From: Paragorgia papillata
Lineage: Eukaryota > Cnidaria > Anthozoa > Scleralcyonacea > Coralliidae
Length of the DNA: 64,000 bases
Reading direction: 5' to 3'
Assembly (NCBI GenBank): GCA_035771165.1
Contig: JAWNZC010000114.1
Coordinates: 485,001-549,000 of the forward strand
Shown here: positions 28,401 to 31,636 of the stretch, piece by piece
Layout: each line of letters begins with the position of its first letter
Position numbering within the stretch: position 1 is the stretch's first letter
Made by a program: the position numbers and the translations under genes
Notes under the pieces: generated by a model
Told to the model about the DNA's origin: nothing
Database searches by the model: none
What the model saw: the letters and a program-made list of their open reading frames with translations, nothing else

Positions 28401-30459
28401 TACCGTGCCGTTGAACTTAGATCAACACACAATCTCATCTCATTTGATGGTTTTTACATTATTTAACTGACAACTGTATTTTTTAGGACTCGTCAGAGGG
28501 ACTCTTTAAGTGATTCGACGCATCTTTACAGCTCTTCATTTATTGCTTCCCGCACGCCTTTTACAGAGCCACAGTAAGTATCCTCCCTCCTCCGCAGAGG
28601 TTTTTCGGAGATCGGCTATGTCGGGGATCGTCGGAGATGCGTCGAAATCGTCAGCTGGACATAAGGAGTGCGGGCTTTCCGTTGGACTAGTTTCGCCCGC
28701 ACTACGTATGTCCAGCTGACGCCTCCGAGCATCTCCGACGACCCCCGAAACCTCCAATCTCCGAAATGTAACCTCTGCGGAGGAGAGAGGTAAGTATCAT
28801 CAAACCCGATTCCAAAGTAAAGCCCTAATCAAACGAGAACGCAAGTCACCGCAAGTTGGCAGTCACGCTATCTCAGTCAGCCGCTCTGAATAATTTCCCG
28901 AAAATATTATGTACCGTGACAAAGTTAAAACTTGTGTAAAACACTCATGAAACCTTTATTTTGTTAATTTGGGTGTTCGAACGACCGCCACAGAAATTCG
29001 TGACTGCTAACTTGCGATGACTTGCGTTCTCGTTTGATTAGGGCTTAAGATTAGAGTTTCTTAGTTTACCCTAACTCTTTCCTGTCCGAATCGCTCTTTA
29101 GTATTTTATTCTGGCTAACACCAGACGATTTGATTCACCTCTGGGGAAGCCCTCGGACAGGAATGAGTTATAATACAACTGTCTTTATATGAGTAAATTA
29201 TCACGAAAAAATATTCGGCAAAGAAAGTTACAGATAATCTGTTTAACCCCTACTGACACTAAATTTGTAGTTATTATACAATAATAGTAACAAGAAGAAG
29301 AAAGAAGACCGACAGACTAGGCTTGGACTCGTCACTGCGCCATTTTGCTACACAACAATGACTTCACATTGTTCCAATTTAATGTCCTAATGGCCAGTCC
29401 AAAGTCCTTCCAGTCGGAAGCCAATCTCGTTCCCAGAGCCCACGTTCCCCACCCGGGAAACGAGAGACTCTGGGATAATCCGTTTCACATCGATATTTCA
29501 TTGGCTGATGAACACAGTGAACTCTATGTAACTCTTCTTCCTGATAACAAGAATCCTGTGATGGCGTGAACGGATTATCCCAGAGCCTCTCGTTTCCCGC
29601 CCGCTGGGTAAGGGGAACGTGGGCTCTGGGAACGAGATTGGTCGGAAGCCAAATTTATTGATACGTTAACTTTCCCATGTTAACAGGCAGATAACTTGAT
29701 TTTTAATTTATGACGTCGTAGTGGCGTCAGAATTTGTTACCATGACGACAAAAGCATAGTGACCATACTACACAATTATTCTAATACACTTTATTGCGTG
29801 TAGGAACGTTTCAAATCCTGTCTACTGCGCTGATATCGATTCAGATGGATACGAAGAAAAGGTATTATTATATAAAAATAATTATATGGGTCAAACTAAA
29901 AATAGTTATAGTAAAGTAAGGTGGTCAAACTGCCAAGATTTTTAGTAGGAAATACTGAGCGGATGAGAGTAAAATTCACATTTTATTTTGACAAAGGGCT
30001 CCGCTTGTAACGTCTCTCGGCAGTTTACCACCTGTTCACTTTGCGTTATCTATAACACTGCCGCACGTTTCTAAAACCATTATAGGCGGTTAGTTGTTCC
30101 TACATTAAGAACCAACAGATTCCAAAATCAATGAAGCTATCAAGGGTAAAAATAGGCACGCATGGGCGTGTCGGAAAAACCTTCTGAAATTTGATTGGTC
30201 CCGAAGAATATTCTGTTATTGCTTAACTAACATCGGAAAAGCTTGCATGTCGACATAGTATCTAGTCACATGCGCAGTTGATACAATTAAACGCAACCGG
30301 TTCTAACTTGATTTGTATAAAAAAATAACTTATTTCTCCGCTGCTTTTTACCTTTAGGAAGTGGAACTGTCGCTCTCAGACGAGGAATCGGACCACGACG
30401 AATCAGGAAAAAGAGCATCAAAGAAAGGAACATCATTTAAGAAAAGCTTTCGCAAATAA
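98..30459 (+). CDS. Cadherin-23-like giant cadherin with nested F5/8C domain (42 exons, 5' partial)
   Basis: Single-pass adhesion protein of the cadherin superfamily. Forty-two exons between GT-AG introns join without a phase conflict into 2348 codons and a TAA at 30457-30459. Order: end of one EC repeat, 18 EC repeats separated by DxNDNxP-type calcium linkers, an F5/8C domain nested in the tenth, a membrane-adjacent domain (exons w36-w38), a DDDDDDE acidic run, a hydrophobic helix beginning GWKIALIVLG and ending in a Cys/Phe cluster, then a cytoplasmic tail of about 105 residues with NPVY and a very acidic, then basic, C-terminus. From memory the membrane-adjacent segment (IYVIL, EFIRMLSNIT, TEVLFHVV) matches cadherin-23, the upper tip-link protein of hair cells. 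The C-terminus (KKSFRK) has no PDZ-ligand motif. Signal peptide and N-terminal repeats lie upstream of the window. Family assignment is firm; orthology to CDH23 is likely but untested. Confidence 0.9.
337..424 (+). CDS. Cadherin exon w2
   Basis: B and C strands of EC1 with the DAD calcium motif (TAVDADIHENADVSYSITG). Starts in phase 0 after a T-rich tract ending ttttag and leaves in phase 1 at ACAG|gtaaac. Confidence 0.88.
609..736 (+). CDS. Cadherin exon w3
   Basis: D to F strands of EC1 with the LDRE motif (PLDRETKSSYAFQITASDID). Phase 1 in, phase 0 out at AAG|gtgggg. The downstream intron is filled with GACGG and GATT tetranucleotide repeats. Confidence 0.88.
775..1145. repeat. GACG/GACA then GATT/GATC tetranucleotide tract
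   Basis: Intron w3-w4. About 200 bp of diverged GACGGACA-type repeats followed by 150 bp of GATT and GATC runs. Both strands stay open in some frames, which creates spurious ORFs. Confidence 0.95.
1226..1447 (+). CDS. Cadherin exon w4
   Basis: G strand of EC1, linker DENDNAPVF, and the first half of EC2 including DDDSGDN. One exon of 74 codons, phase 0 to 0. Acceptor tttctcag, donor ACT|gtaaga. Confidence 0.9.
1531..1698. mobile_element. MITE-like inverted repeat
   Basis: Terminal arms of about 65 bp (aaacaacaatcgaaatat at the left, its complement at the right) around a short centre with cgaagggccttcgct symmetry. No coding capacity. Confidence 0.85.
1722..1915. mobile_element. MITE with internal 60-bp tandem unit
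   Basis: Ends gttcacacggtaccg and cggtaacgtgtaaat are inverted. Inside, a unit containing gaattc, ccggt and gtttacacggcgaaatag is repeated about two and a half times. Confidence 0.7.
1937..2071 (+). CDS. Cadherin exon w5
   Basis: Second half of EC2 (GEITVANAVDRELAG, then FSMTVMATDGGSTPLATSTP). Phase 0 to 0, acceptor ttcctag, donor CCG|gtaaat. Confidence 0.9.
2190..2370 (+). CDS. Cadherin exon w6
   Basis: Linker DINDNIPTF and first half of EC3 with the calcium motif ATDKDDDENSRVTYGI. Phase 0 in, phase 1 out at GGAG|gtaaga. A GAAC repeat follows in the intron. Confidence 0.9.
2416..2476. repeat. (GAAC)n microsatellite
   Basis: About fifteen perfect GAAC units in intron w6-w7. Confidence 0.97.
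2565..2692 (+). CDS. Cadherin exon w7
   Basis: Second half of EC3 (DFSIDPDMGVLRTVNNLERA, then LTIQAIDHGSPSLAST). Phase 1 in, phase 0 out at ACG|gtaaga. Confidence 0.9.
2832..3085. repeat. Inverted pair of tRNA-like SINE arms
   Basis: The left arm has tgagccccagacagggttcg and the right arm its complement, extending to gacgttcatcaagctcaa on one side and ttgagcttgacgaacgtc on the other. The right arm contains a full tRNA-like fold; the left is 3'-half only. Confidence 0.8.
2959..3031 (+). tRNA. tRNA-like sequence (SINE head or tRNA pseudogene)
   Basis: Folds as a cloverleaf by eye: acceptor GTCTCAG with CTGGGGC, D arm GCTC/GAGC, anticodon stem TCTAA/TTAGA, T arm GCAGG-TTCAAAC-CCTGT. A and B boxes are intact. 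Position 33 is C instead of T, so it is probably not a functional tRNA; it is more likely the head of a tRNA-derived SINE. Confidence 0.55.
3400..3609 (+). CDS. Cadherin exon w8 (degenerate linker)
   Basis: G strand of EC3 and the linker ETNDHVPVL, in which the first Asp of DxNDN is Glu-Thr and the last Asn is His, then the first half of EC4 (ATDADQGQNAEITYSISRG). Phase 0 to 0. The weakened linker suggests reduced calcium binding at this joint. Confidence 0.9.
3674..3778 (+). CDS. Cadherin exon w9
   Basis: Second half of EC4 with LDRE (RLIVDRLDREMQDQYILEI) and EDGGIPLSRK. Phase 0 to 0. The following intron begins almost at once with a GATGGC-type repeat. Confidence 0.88.
3795..4010. repeat. 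(GATGGC/GATGGT)n hexanucleotide tract
   Basis: Imperfect GGTGGCGAT units in intron w9-w10, ending twenty bases before the acceptor. Confidence 0.95.
4031..4150 (+). CDS. Cadherin exon w10
   Basis: Linker DLNDNAPQF and the A strand of EC5 with the LAENSGP motif. Phase 0 to 0, acceptor tatttcag, donor ATG|gtaaga. Confidence 0.88.
4316..5367 (+). CDS. Cadherin exon w11, large fused exon
   Basis: A 1052-nt uninterrupted exon, several times longer than its neighbours. It spans most of EC5, all of EC6 and EC7, and the first half of EC8, with linkers DENDNTPIF, DNNDNYPVF and DVNDNAPFF and LDRE motifs. Phase 0 in (after tttcaag), phase 2 out at ATAAG|gtaaaa. In neighbouring repeats the same stretch is cut by introns, so introns were probably lost here. 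Confidence 0.92.
5395..5615. repeat. (GACA/GGCA)n with 18-bp gatagatttcagacagac units
   Basis: Tetranucleotide array in intron w11-w12 with an internal triplet of an 18-bp variant. Confidence 0.95.
5709..6027 (+). CDS. Cadherin exon w12 (degenerate linker)
   Basis: Second half of EC8 (NSSLDKAQL, QVRDGGTPARSS), a strongly degenerate linker SATDKLPVF instead of DxNDNxP, and the first half of EC9 (FNVSEDAEIGKIVGTVKAL), which lacks the DxD motif. Phase 2 in, phase 0 out at GAC|gtaagt. Confidence 0.88.
6057..6800. mobile_element. 744-bp MITE with long inverted ends
   Basis: Ends acgaaaattaagtttgtctt and its complement, followed inward by acttaaaatgacag. It also has internal inverted segments around cgaggcgaagccgagg and atatctttgctattatca. 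No transposase ORF. A related fragment in reverse orientation is at 19010-19170. Confidence 0.85.
6813..7190 (-). mobile_element. 5S-rRNA-derived SINE, reverse copy
   Basis: Reverse complement of the element at 12590-13440. The head (about 7085-7190) gives, on the minus strand, agttaagcccggttagacgg and tacttggatggatgaccg, which match the 3' half of 5S rRNA. The body follows through gccgggttctccggtttt. Confidence 0.75.
7192..7276. repeat. Short tandem repeat (taaaaagctccct)
   Basis: Six or seven units of about 13 bp just upstream of exon w13. Confidence 0.9.
7304..7405 (+). CDS. Cadherin exon w13
   Basis: Second half of EC9 (GQITTAVSLNEADLRYYIFT, VRVTDGLSNSGYTS). LDRE is replaced by LNEADL. 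Phase 0 to 0, acceptor tttgttag, donor TCG|gtaagt. Confidence 0.85.
7645..7825 (+). CDS. Cadherin exon w14, first half of the split EC10
   Basis: Linker DVNDHSPLF, A strand SISEDVKPGSGVG, and the calcium region RDKDWGENARITYKFVEANV. The exon ends in phase 1 at the usual mid-repeat intron position, but the next exon opens an F5/8C domain rather than the rest of the cadherin repeat. Confidence 0.9.
8205..8830. repeat. (GGT)n minisatellite with 130-150 bp higher-order unit
   Basis: GGT/TGT trinucleotides ordered into four larger units marked by gatgttgtcgttgttgtagg and ggtggtgtatgttgtaggtg. Intron w14-w15, the cadherin to F5/8C junction. Confidence 0.95.
8972..9157 (+). CDS. Exon w15: N-terminal third of the nested F5/8C domain
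   Basis: Phase 1 in and phase 1 out. Encodes the opening Cys of a discoidin fold in CIMPLGLE, then SDMTASSSY and the following loop, all standard F5/8C positions. Acceptor ttttttcag; the donor CAAG|gtaaca lies just before a GTTTTC hexanucleotide array. Confidence 0.9.
9165..9350. repeat. (GTTTTC)n hexanucleotide array
   Basis: About 28 units, starting eight bases after the w15 donor. Degenerates into GTCGTT at its 3' end. Confidence 0.97.
9406..9578 (+). CDS. Exon w16: core of the nested F5/8C domain
   Basis: Encodes GAWCSA, FLQVDF, TKVATQGR and the YVLSHSLDGNTW strand, the hallmark core of F5/8 type C domains. Phase 1 in, phase 0 out at CAG|gtatgt. Acceptor tcttccag. Confidence 0.93.
9680..10215 (-). 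mobile_element. 5S-derived SINE split by a MITE
   Basis: 9680-9724 and 10143-10215 are the two halves of the same reverse SINE head (tcacccatccaaatac and gaccgggcttaac) found at 6813-7190. The gap is exactly filled by the inverted-repeat element at 9725-10142. Confidence 0.7.
9725..10142. mobile_element. MITE, family caatctcgttcccagagccc
   Basis: About 60-bp inverted ends (caatctcgttcccagagccc at the left, complement at the right) with cccacccgggaaacgagaga. A second member is at 29422-29640. Confidence 0.88.
10385..10541 (+). CDS. Exon w17: C-terminal part of the nested F5/8C domain
   Basis: Encodes RYVRLHPTSW and the closing RAEFYGC, whose Cys pairs with the opening Cys in this family, then a short NSDGGDD spacer. 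Phase 0 in, phase 1 out at GATA|gtgagt, restoring the phase at which the cadherin repeat was interrupted. Confidence 0.93.
10590..11290. repeat. (ATC/ACC/ATT)n trinucleotide tract
   Basis: About 700 bp of ATC, ACC and ATT triplets, with a pure ATT run at 11188-11245. Ends six bases before the w18 acceptor. Confidence 0.97.
11297..11394 (+). CDS. Cadherin exon w18, EC10 resumes
   Basis: Continues EC10 after the F5/8C module: PFIVDEATGMVNVSNHLDRE, then YTIIVE. Phase 1 in, phase 0 out at GAG|gtaggt. The acceptor ttattgtag follows a long ATC/ATT trinucleotide tract. Confidence 0.9.
11506..11646 (+). CDS. Cadherin exon w19
   Basis: End of EC10 (ASDSGHPVLRSNTTLEIHIL), linker DHNDNVPVF and A strand of EC11 (LSENTFGGDV). 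Phase 0 to 0, donor GTG|gtgagt. Confidence 0.9.
11722..11880. mobile_element. MITE, ends gttgggtgactac
   Basis: Left gcgttgggtgactacgagta and right tgtagtcacccaacgcc are inverted, inside tacgacgacg/cgtcgta arms. Non-coding, intron w19-w20. Confidence 0.75.
11943..12039 (+). CDS. Cadherin exon w20
   Basis: B and C strands of EC11 with VDRDSGSNGELTYSI and SRGKFRIEG. Phase 0 in, phase 1 out at GAAG|gtaagt. Confidence 0.88.
12097..12319. mobile_element. MITE rich in GGCCT (gtgtttacactgcaagcc ends)
   Basis: Inverted ends aagccgtgtttacactgcaa and ttgcagtgtaaacacgactt enclose many GGCCTAGGCC-like palindromes. Confidence 0.85.
12590..13440 (+). mobile_element. 5S-rRNA-derived SINE, forward copy with nested MITE
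   Basis: 12613-12688 resembles the 3' half of 5S rRNA (aaagttaagcccggttagac, tacttggatgggtgaccg). The tail resumes at 13291 after a 500-bp insert. The first 5S half is missing, so this is not a 5S gene. Confidence 0.75.
12791..13290. mobile_element. Composite MITE with duplicated 83-bp end
   Basis: Flanked by TA on both sides and inserted in the SINE. Each end carries the same 83-bp block in the same orientation. The block itself starts caatcctggacaaaa and ends ttttgtccaggattg, so its termini are inverted. Next inward come tctgaaaatgacga and its complement. Confidence 0.8.
13630..13898 (+). CDS. Cadherin exon w21
   Basis: Rest of EC11 (STGTIQPAARIDYEDT, VAADHGTPQLSS), linker DFNDNYPVF and first part of EC12 up to DMDSGNNSL. 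Phase 1 in, phase 0 out at TTG|gtaagt, just before a GGAAA array. Confidence 0.9.
13905..14283. repeat. (GGAAA/GGGAA)n then (CTGGA)n pentanucleotides
   Basis: Two adjacent pentamer arrays directly after the w21 donor; the second starts near 14153. Confidence 0.97.
14351..14512 (+). CDS. Cadherin exon w22
   Basis: Second half of EC12 (IRYSFIEASDKFSIDSTSG, QRLDREDVSSY, GTDSGDSPLSTDAK). Phase 0 to 0, acceptor gttgtag, donor AAG|gtatta. Confidence 0.88.
14636..14862. repeat. (TTCC)n microsatellite
   Basis: About 57 TTCC units with scattered TGCC variants in intron w22-w23. Confidence 0.97.
14964..15144 (+). CDS. Cadherin exon w23
   Basis: Linker DVNDNPPAF and first half of EC13 (EDQDVGLNGQVVYRISKG). 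Phase 0 in, phase 1 out at AAAG|gtctgt, a weak donor compared with the gtaagt type used elsewhere in the gene. Confidence 0.87.
15273..15435. mobile_element. hAT-like MITE (cctccgcagagg family) with 8-bp TSD
   Basis: Element 15281-15427 with inverted ends tctctcctccgcagagg / tctgcggaggagagag, flanked by ATACCGGG and ATACTGGG, an 8-bp target duplication with one change. The same family sits at the w40 donor (28583-28790). Confidence 0.82.
15625..15723. mobile_element. Short MITE (ttcctgtccgagggcttc)
   Basis: Inverted ends of about 17 bp (tctcattcctgtcc and its complement). A second copy in the other orientation is at 29072-29171, and fragments lie at 33628 and 33778. Confidence 0.75.
15838..15908 (+). 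tRNA. tRNA-like sequence (probable SINE head)
   Basis: Good A box (tagctcagtcgctagag) and B box (agattcgaatcc) at tRNA spacing, but the anticodon and acceptor stems do not pair convincingly. Probably a tRNA-derived repeat. Confidence 0.4.
16186..16285. repeat. Near-perfect 100-bp hairpin
   Basis: atcgagttatggatgcac at the left is inverted at the right, with gggaaattg and gagagcac arms continuing inward to a short loop. Confidence 0.85.
16342..16468. repeat. Inverted repeat (aatattcttttatgtgcatc)
   Basis: Arms of about 50 bp around a 30-bp centre. Confidence 0.8.
16555..17052. mobile_element. About 500-bp MITE (agtgccaatgcagcgaaatt)
   Basis: Left end agtgccaatgcagcgaaatt and right end its complement, continuing through atgattgcatttgaaag and aaaatgaca. 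Inner motifs are related to the 6057-6800 element. Joins the next element directly. Confidence 0.8.
17053..17765. mobile_element. Hairpin-ended foldback element (gataaagca)
   Basis: Each end is itself a hairpin: left 17056-17150 and right 17668-17758, both with gataaagcat, ctgtat and gcgagc/gctcgc segments. A 45-bp piece of the same family is at 21735-21780. Confidence 0.7.
17934..18145 (+). CDS. Cadherin exon w24
   Basis: Second half of EC13 (FRLDNLTGIISVAKSLDRE) and linker DVNDNAPVI with the A strand of EC14 (VVINE). Phase 1 in, phase 0 out at GAG|gtaagc. The preceding intron, about 2.8 kb, is full of inverted-repeat elements. Confidence 0.88.
18697..18876 (+). CDS. Cadherin exon w25
   Basis: Most of EC14 (DVAVGTFIVDVNATDKDSSS, FKIDPKNGIVTTATELDFE). 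Phase 0 to 0. The typical LDRE is LDFE here. Donor AAG|gtgggt. Confidence 0.88.
19010..19170 (-). mobile_element. Fragment of the 6057-type MITE, inverted
   Basis: Reverse complement of about 6280-6440, sharing aaattacataaattaagcc and gagacggaggttttgata. Confidence 0.8.
19375..19476 (+). CDS. Cadherin exon w26
   Basis: F and G strands of EC14 (VLVMVRDTGVRG, IDVTLLD) and linker DVNDNGPEF. Phase 0 to 0, followed by a long ATC trinucleotide tract. Confidence 0.87.
19535..20190. repeat. (ATC)n trinucleotide tract
   Basis: 650 bp of ATC with ACC and GTC interruptions in intron w26-w27. Long open frames on both strands are artefacts. Confidence 0.97.
20230..20344 (+). CDS. Cadherin exon w27
   Basis: First half of EC15 (ILQVDENQPSGTEVGVVQ, KDVDTGSNTDISFAIT). 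Phase 0 in, phase 1 out at ACAG|gtgagt. Confidence 0.87.
20419..20486 (+). CDS. Cadherin exon w28
   Basis: Short 68-nt exon giving the D-E region of EC15 (AGDPENNFAIGALSGVISTT). Phase 1 in, phase 0 out at TTG|gtgagt. The next intron is a GGAGT satellite. Confidence 0.85.
20500..21185. repeat. (GGAGT)n pentanucleotide satellite
   Basis: Perfect core 20947-21118 inside a diverged GGAGTGAAGTG-like zone that fills intron w28-w29. Confidence 0.96.
21238..21453 (+). CDS. Cadherin exon w29
   Basis: Rest of EC15 starting at DREATPFYDLQITASN, linker DMNDNAPKF and first part of EC16 (VPENASTGEIIARVFALDPD). Phase 0 to 0, donor CAA|gtaagc. Confidence 0.88.
21489..21593. repeat. 28-bp tandem repeat, about four copies
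   Basis: Unit contains agttgacacaaggcaatg. Lies just after exon w29. Confidence 0.92.
21675..21840. repeat. (CAATA/CAATG/CGATG)n with transposon fragment
   Basis: Pentamer array split at 21735-21780 by a fragment of the gataaagcat foldback element. Confidence 0.85.
21965..22335. repeat. Pyrimidine-rich (CTTTT) tract
   Basis: 370 bp of low-complexity CT sequence leading into the w30 acceptor. Confidence 0.85.
22337..22581 (+). CDS. Cadherin exon w30
   Basis: Second half of EC16 (GKAGTVSYRILDG, NNQTGTLTLRQSLIEKEY, AKDHGNPSLSTN), linker DINDNSPKF and the A strand of EC17. Phase 0 in, phase 2 out at TACAG|gtatat. Confidence 0.88.
22695..22775 (+). repeat. tRNA-like fragment related to 2959-3031
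   Basis: Shares atgactatgaatt and gtctcagtggctcaatggtt with the sequence at 2925-2985, but the T arm is missing. Confidence 0.6.
22824..22942 (+). CDS. Cadherin exon w31
   Basis: A' to C strands of EC17 (SANVSEVAVVGDRVVQMIAS, DEDTASSGGTSYELVYGNEL). Phase 2 in, phase 1 out at CTTG|gtaact. Confidence 0.83.
23136..23270 (+). CDS. Cadherin exon w32 with polybasic run
   Basis: D to F strands of EC17 (FRISAQTGWVYVNESLDRE, YRLGVRASNN) ending in GKRRRRKRN. The basic run fits the R-x-K/R-R consensus of furin-type convertases and sits where an F-G loop is expected. Phase 1 in, phase 1 out at AACA|gtaagt. Confidence 0.86.
23494..23583 (+). CDS. Cadherin exon w33
   Basis: G strand of EC17 (TTELEIVID), linker DANDNIPAF and start of EC18 (PLFYVGG). 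Phase 1 in and out. A GGTA tetranucleotide array follows in the intron. Confidence 0.86.
23636..23912. repeat. (GGTA)n tetranucleotide array
   Basis: About 65 units with a few GTAT and GTAA variants, intron w33-w34. Confidence 0.97.
24107..24153 (+). CDS. Cadherin exon w34 (short)
   Basis: A 47-nt exon, GVMPGADVGTLIVKVT, giving the A'-B segment of EC18. Phase 1 in, phase 0 out at ACT|gtaagt. Acceptor ttttcag. Confidence 0.82.
24276..24488 (+). CDS. Cadherin exon w35, last EC repeat
   Basis: Most of EC18: ATDADTGLNSQLAFNISSGD, then FYITDNVGSILATD and VVAIDNLGKG. No DxNDN linker follows, as expected for the membrane-proximal repeat. Phase 0 to 0, donor AAG|gtatga. Confidence 0.87.
24500..24738. 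mobile_element. MITE (ggccaaacgctttcaac family)
   Basis: Inverted ends taaggcctggccaaacgc / gcgtttggcaggccttta; the interior is many ttcaacatg/catgttgaa palindromes. Other copies at 26336-26764 and 31525-31636. Confidence 0.88.
25113..25201 (+). CDS. Exon w36: start of the membrane-adjacent domain
   Basis: IYVILPSQQVIILSHIDPSM followed by NNTDEFIR. From memory this resembles the membrane-adjacent domain of cadherin-23 (which has IIL..QRV and EEFIRLLSNIT). Phase 0 in, phase 2 out at TCAG|gtgggt. Confidence 0.85.
25390..25472. repeat. (GACA)n and (GGACGGACA)n tract
   Basis: Short microsatellite in intron w36-w37. Confidence 0.95.
25537..25689 (+). CDS. Exon w37: membrane-adjacent domain, middle
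   Basis: MLSNITDSQAYIDKIYKVYT, then TEVLFHVVRNFTILPNDEIL, the strands that best resemble cadherin-23. Phase 2 in, phase 2 out. The donor CTAAG|gttgtt is non-consensus at +3 to +6. Confidence 0.85.
25723..25930. repeat. (TTCA)n/(TTCG)n microsatellite and CTTT tail
   Basis: Begins about 33 bases after the w37 donor; TTCA switches abruptly to TTCG at 25759. Confidence 0.95.
26096..26290 (+). CDS. Exon w38: juxtamembrane acidic run and transmembrane helix
   Basis: Ends the membrane-adjacent domain (NRYLLNTTYVKWKIEKVSKV), then six Asp and a Glu, then the helix starting GWKIALIVLGVILALIILLL and closing with CCFFFCC. Cysteines at the cytoplasmic face could be palmitoylated (inference). Phase 2 in and out. 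Confidence 0.92.
26336..26764. mobile_element. MITE (ggccaaacgctttcaac family), longer copy
   Basis: Ends taaggcttggccaaacgc and gcgtttagccaggccttta, with a unique centre near 26460-26520 and several internal half-copies. Confidence 0.85.
27117..27185 (+). CDS. Exon w39: cytoplasmic tail 1
   Basis: RWKRRLSEETVESPNRTFF and then TNSPV. The positive WKRR directly after the helix fits the inside-positive rule. The donor is CCAGT|gtacgt: the gt two bases earlier would shift the frame into a stop in the next exon. Confidence 0.85.
27293..27928. repeat. (TCAGC)n/(TCAGT)n pentanucleotide array
   Basis: 635 bp, about 127 units. TCAGT and CTCAC variants recur at roughly 90-110 bp steps, showing larger duplicated blocks. 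Intron w39-w40. Confidence 0.97.
28487..28573 (+). CDS. Exon w40: cytoplasmic tail 2
   Basis: TRQRDSLSDSTHLYSSSFIA then SRTPFTEPQ, Ser/Thr-rich. Phase 2 in and out. The donor ACA|gtaagt is the target site of a MITE insertion that begins nine bases later and repeats the donor at its far end. Confidence 0.87.
28575..28798. mobile_element. hAT-like MITE at the w40 donor, TSD duplicates the splice site
   Basis: Element 28583-28790 of the cctccgcagagg family with an extra palindromic centre (gtcagctggac / gtccagctgac). The 8-bp duplication TAAGTATC at 28575-28582 and 28791-28798 is perfect and includes the donor of exon w40. Confidence 0.88.
28818..29047. mobile_element. MITE (aagccctaatcaaacgagaa)
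   Basis: Inverted ends aagccctaatcaaacgagaa and its complement, then cgcaagtca/tgacttgcg. Confidence 0.87.
29072..29171. mobile_element. Short MITE, copy of 15625-15723 in the opposite orientation
   Basis: taactctttcctgtccga to cggacaggaatgagtta, with the shared centre tattctggctaacaccagac. Confidence 0.8.
29413..29649. mobile_element. MITE (caatctcgttcccagagccc) with 9-bp TSD
   Basis: Element 29422-29640, flanked by GTCGGAAGC on both sides (29413-29421, 29641-29649). Same inverted ends as 9725-10142 but with a different, shorter centre. Confidence 0.87.
29804..29861 (+). CDS. Exon w41: cytoplasmic tail 3 with NPVY
   Basis: NVSNPVYCADIDSDGYEEK. NPVY fits the NPxY motif bound by PTB-domain adaptors in endocytosis and signalling. 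Phase 2 in, phase 0 out at AAG|gtatta. Confidence 0.85.
30358..30459 (+). CDS. Exon w42: terminal exon and stop
   Basis: EVELSLSDEESDHDE then a Lys-rich end KKGTSFKKSFRK and TAA. Phase 0 in. Acceptor ttacctttag. Casein-kinase-2-like serines lie in acidic context (inference). Confidence 0.88.
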   Translation, partial: EVELSLSDEESDHDESGKRASKKGTSFKKSFRK

Positions 30460-30544
30460 CGTATAGTGTAGTTCTAGTCGTGTTTTTATGAAAAACTATT
30501 GTAAAATGTGAATTTGTAAATGTTTGTTAACGCACTCGTTTAGC

Positions 30545-30796
30545 AATTGACCGTACCGAAAAAGATGGCGACTTGTACGTTTAACCACAATGCTTTGCGC
30601 ATAGCAACTATTGTTTCTTGTAGAATTATCGGAAGATTGGTCTTTAAAAAGGTAAACTTTGGTAGGAATGAAGTTCTTGCTTACTTAATCCATGTTAACA
30701 TGATAAACAATGTTTAGTTATTATTTGAGCTGATTTAAGGTCGCAAAGAATTGTGGTTAAATGTACCGCCGCCATCTTTTTCGGTACCGTCAATTA
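30545..30796. mobile_element. MITE (gtaccgaaaaagatggcg)
   Basis: Ends accgtaccgaaaaagatggc and its complement. A second copy at 53610-53856. Lies just after the cadherin stop, so it may form part of the 3' UTR. Confidence 0.85.
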
Positions 30797-30869
30797 GTGC
30801 GCTTTGTGTTTGTGCTACACGCGTAAAAAAACACCCTAAAACGTAAAACGTGAACTTTGGCCTAGACGT

Positions 30870-31250
30870 AGGATTAATTTGGACTGATCTTTGGACTAGT
30901 CTTTGGACTGGACTTTGGACTGGTGTTTGGAGTTGACTTTGGACTGGACTTTGGACTAGACGTTGGACTAAATTTTAGAGAGGACTTTGGACTGGTTGGA
31001 GTAGACTTTGGACTGGTCTTTGAACTGGTCTTTTGGACTGGACTTTGGACTAGACGTTGGACTGGACTTTGGACTGGTGTTTGGACTGGACTTTGGACTG
31101 GACTTTGGACTGGTCTTTTGGACTGAACTTTTGGACTGAACTTTAGACTAGACGTTGGACTAAATTTTACAGTGGACTTTGGACTGGTCTTTGGACTGAA
31201 CTTTGAACTGGTGTCTGGACTGGACTTTAAACTAAACTTTAAACTGGACT
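30870..31250. repeat. Degenerate 12-bp minisatellite (ggactttggact)
   Basis: About 30 units of GGACTTTGGACT or GGACTGGACTTT with many substitutions. Confidence 0.92.
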
Positions 31251-31524
31251 TTGAAAAAGGACCGTCGGTTCTAAAAGGACATATATATTTTAGATAGTAT
31301 ACAGTATAAATGATCGATTATTTATTTGTATATGATGCTTTTGTGAAAATATGATTTATTTTCAAACTGAACTGCGTGTGTTGTTTCTTGTCTCATAAGT
31401 GCGTCTCTTGGACATAAATTAGATAAGTTATCATAAACAGCCACATGCTGTCCAAAGTTGGGGGCACTACTTGGGTGTGTGAGCGCGTGTTTGAGCTTGG
31501 GACTATAGCCATGGAGTAAACCAA

Positions 31525-31636
31525 ACGCTTTCAACATTTCATTCAACATCGTTCAACATTGTTGAATTCATACATGCGTTCAACAATGTTGAACGATGTT
31601 GCATGAAATGTTGAAAGCGTTTGGCCAGGCCTTAAA
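31525..31636. mobile_element. Short MITE (ccaaacgctttcaac family)
   Basis: Minimal 110-bp version of the 24500-24738 element, almost only the two arms. Confidence 0.85.

Noticed and set aside
29345..29569. 74-codon ORF
   Set aside because: Most of it lies inside the MITE at 29422-29640.
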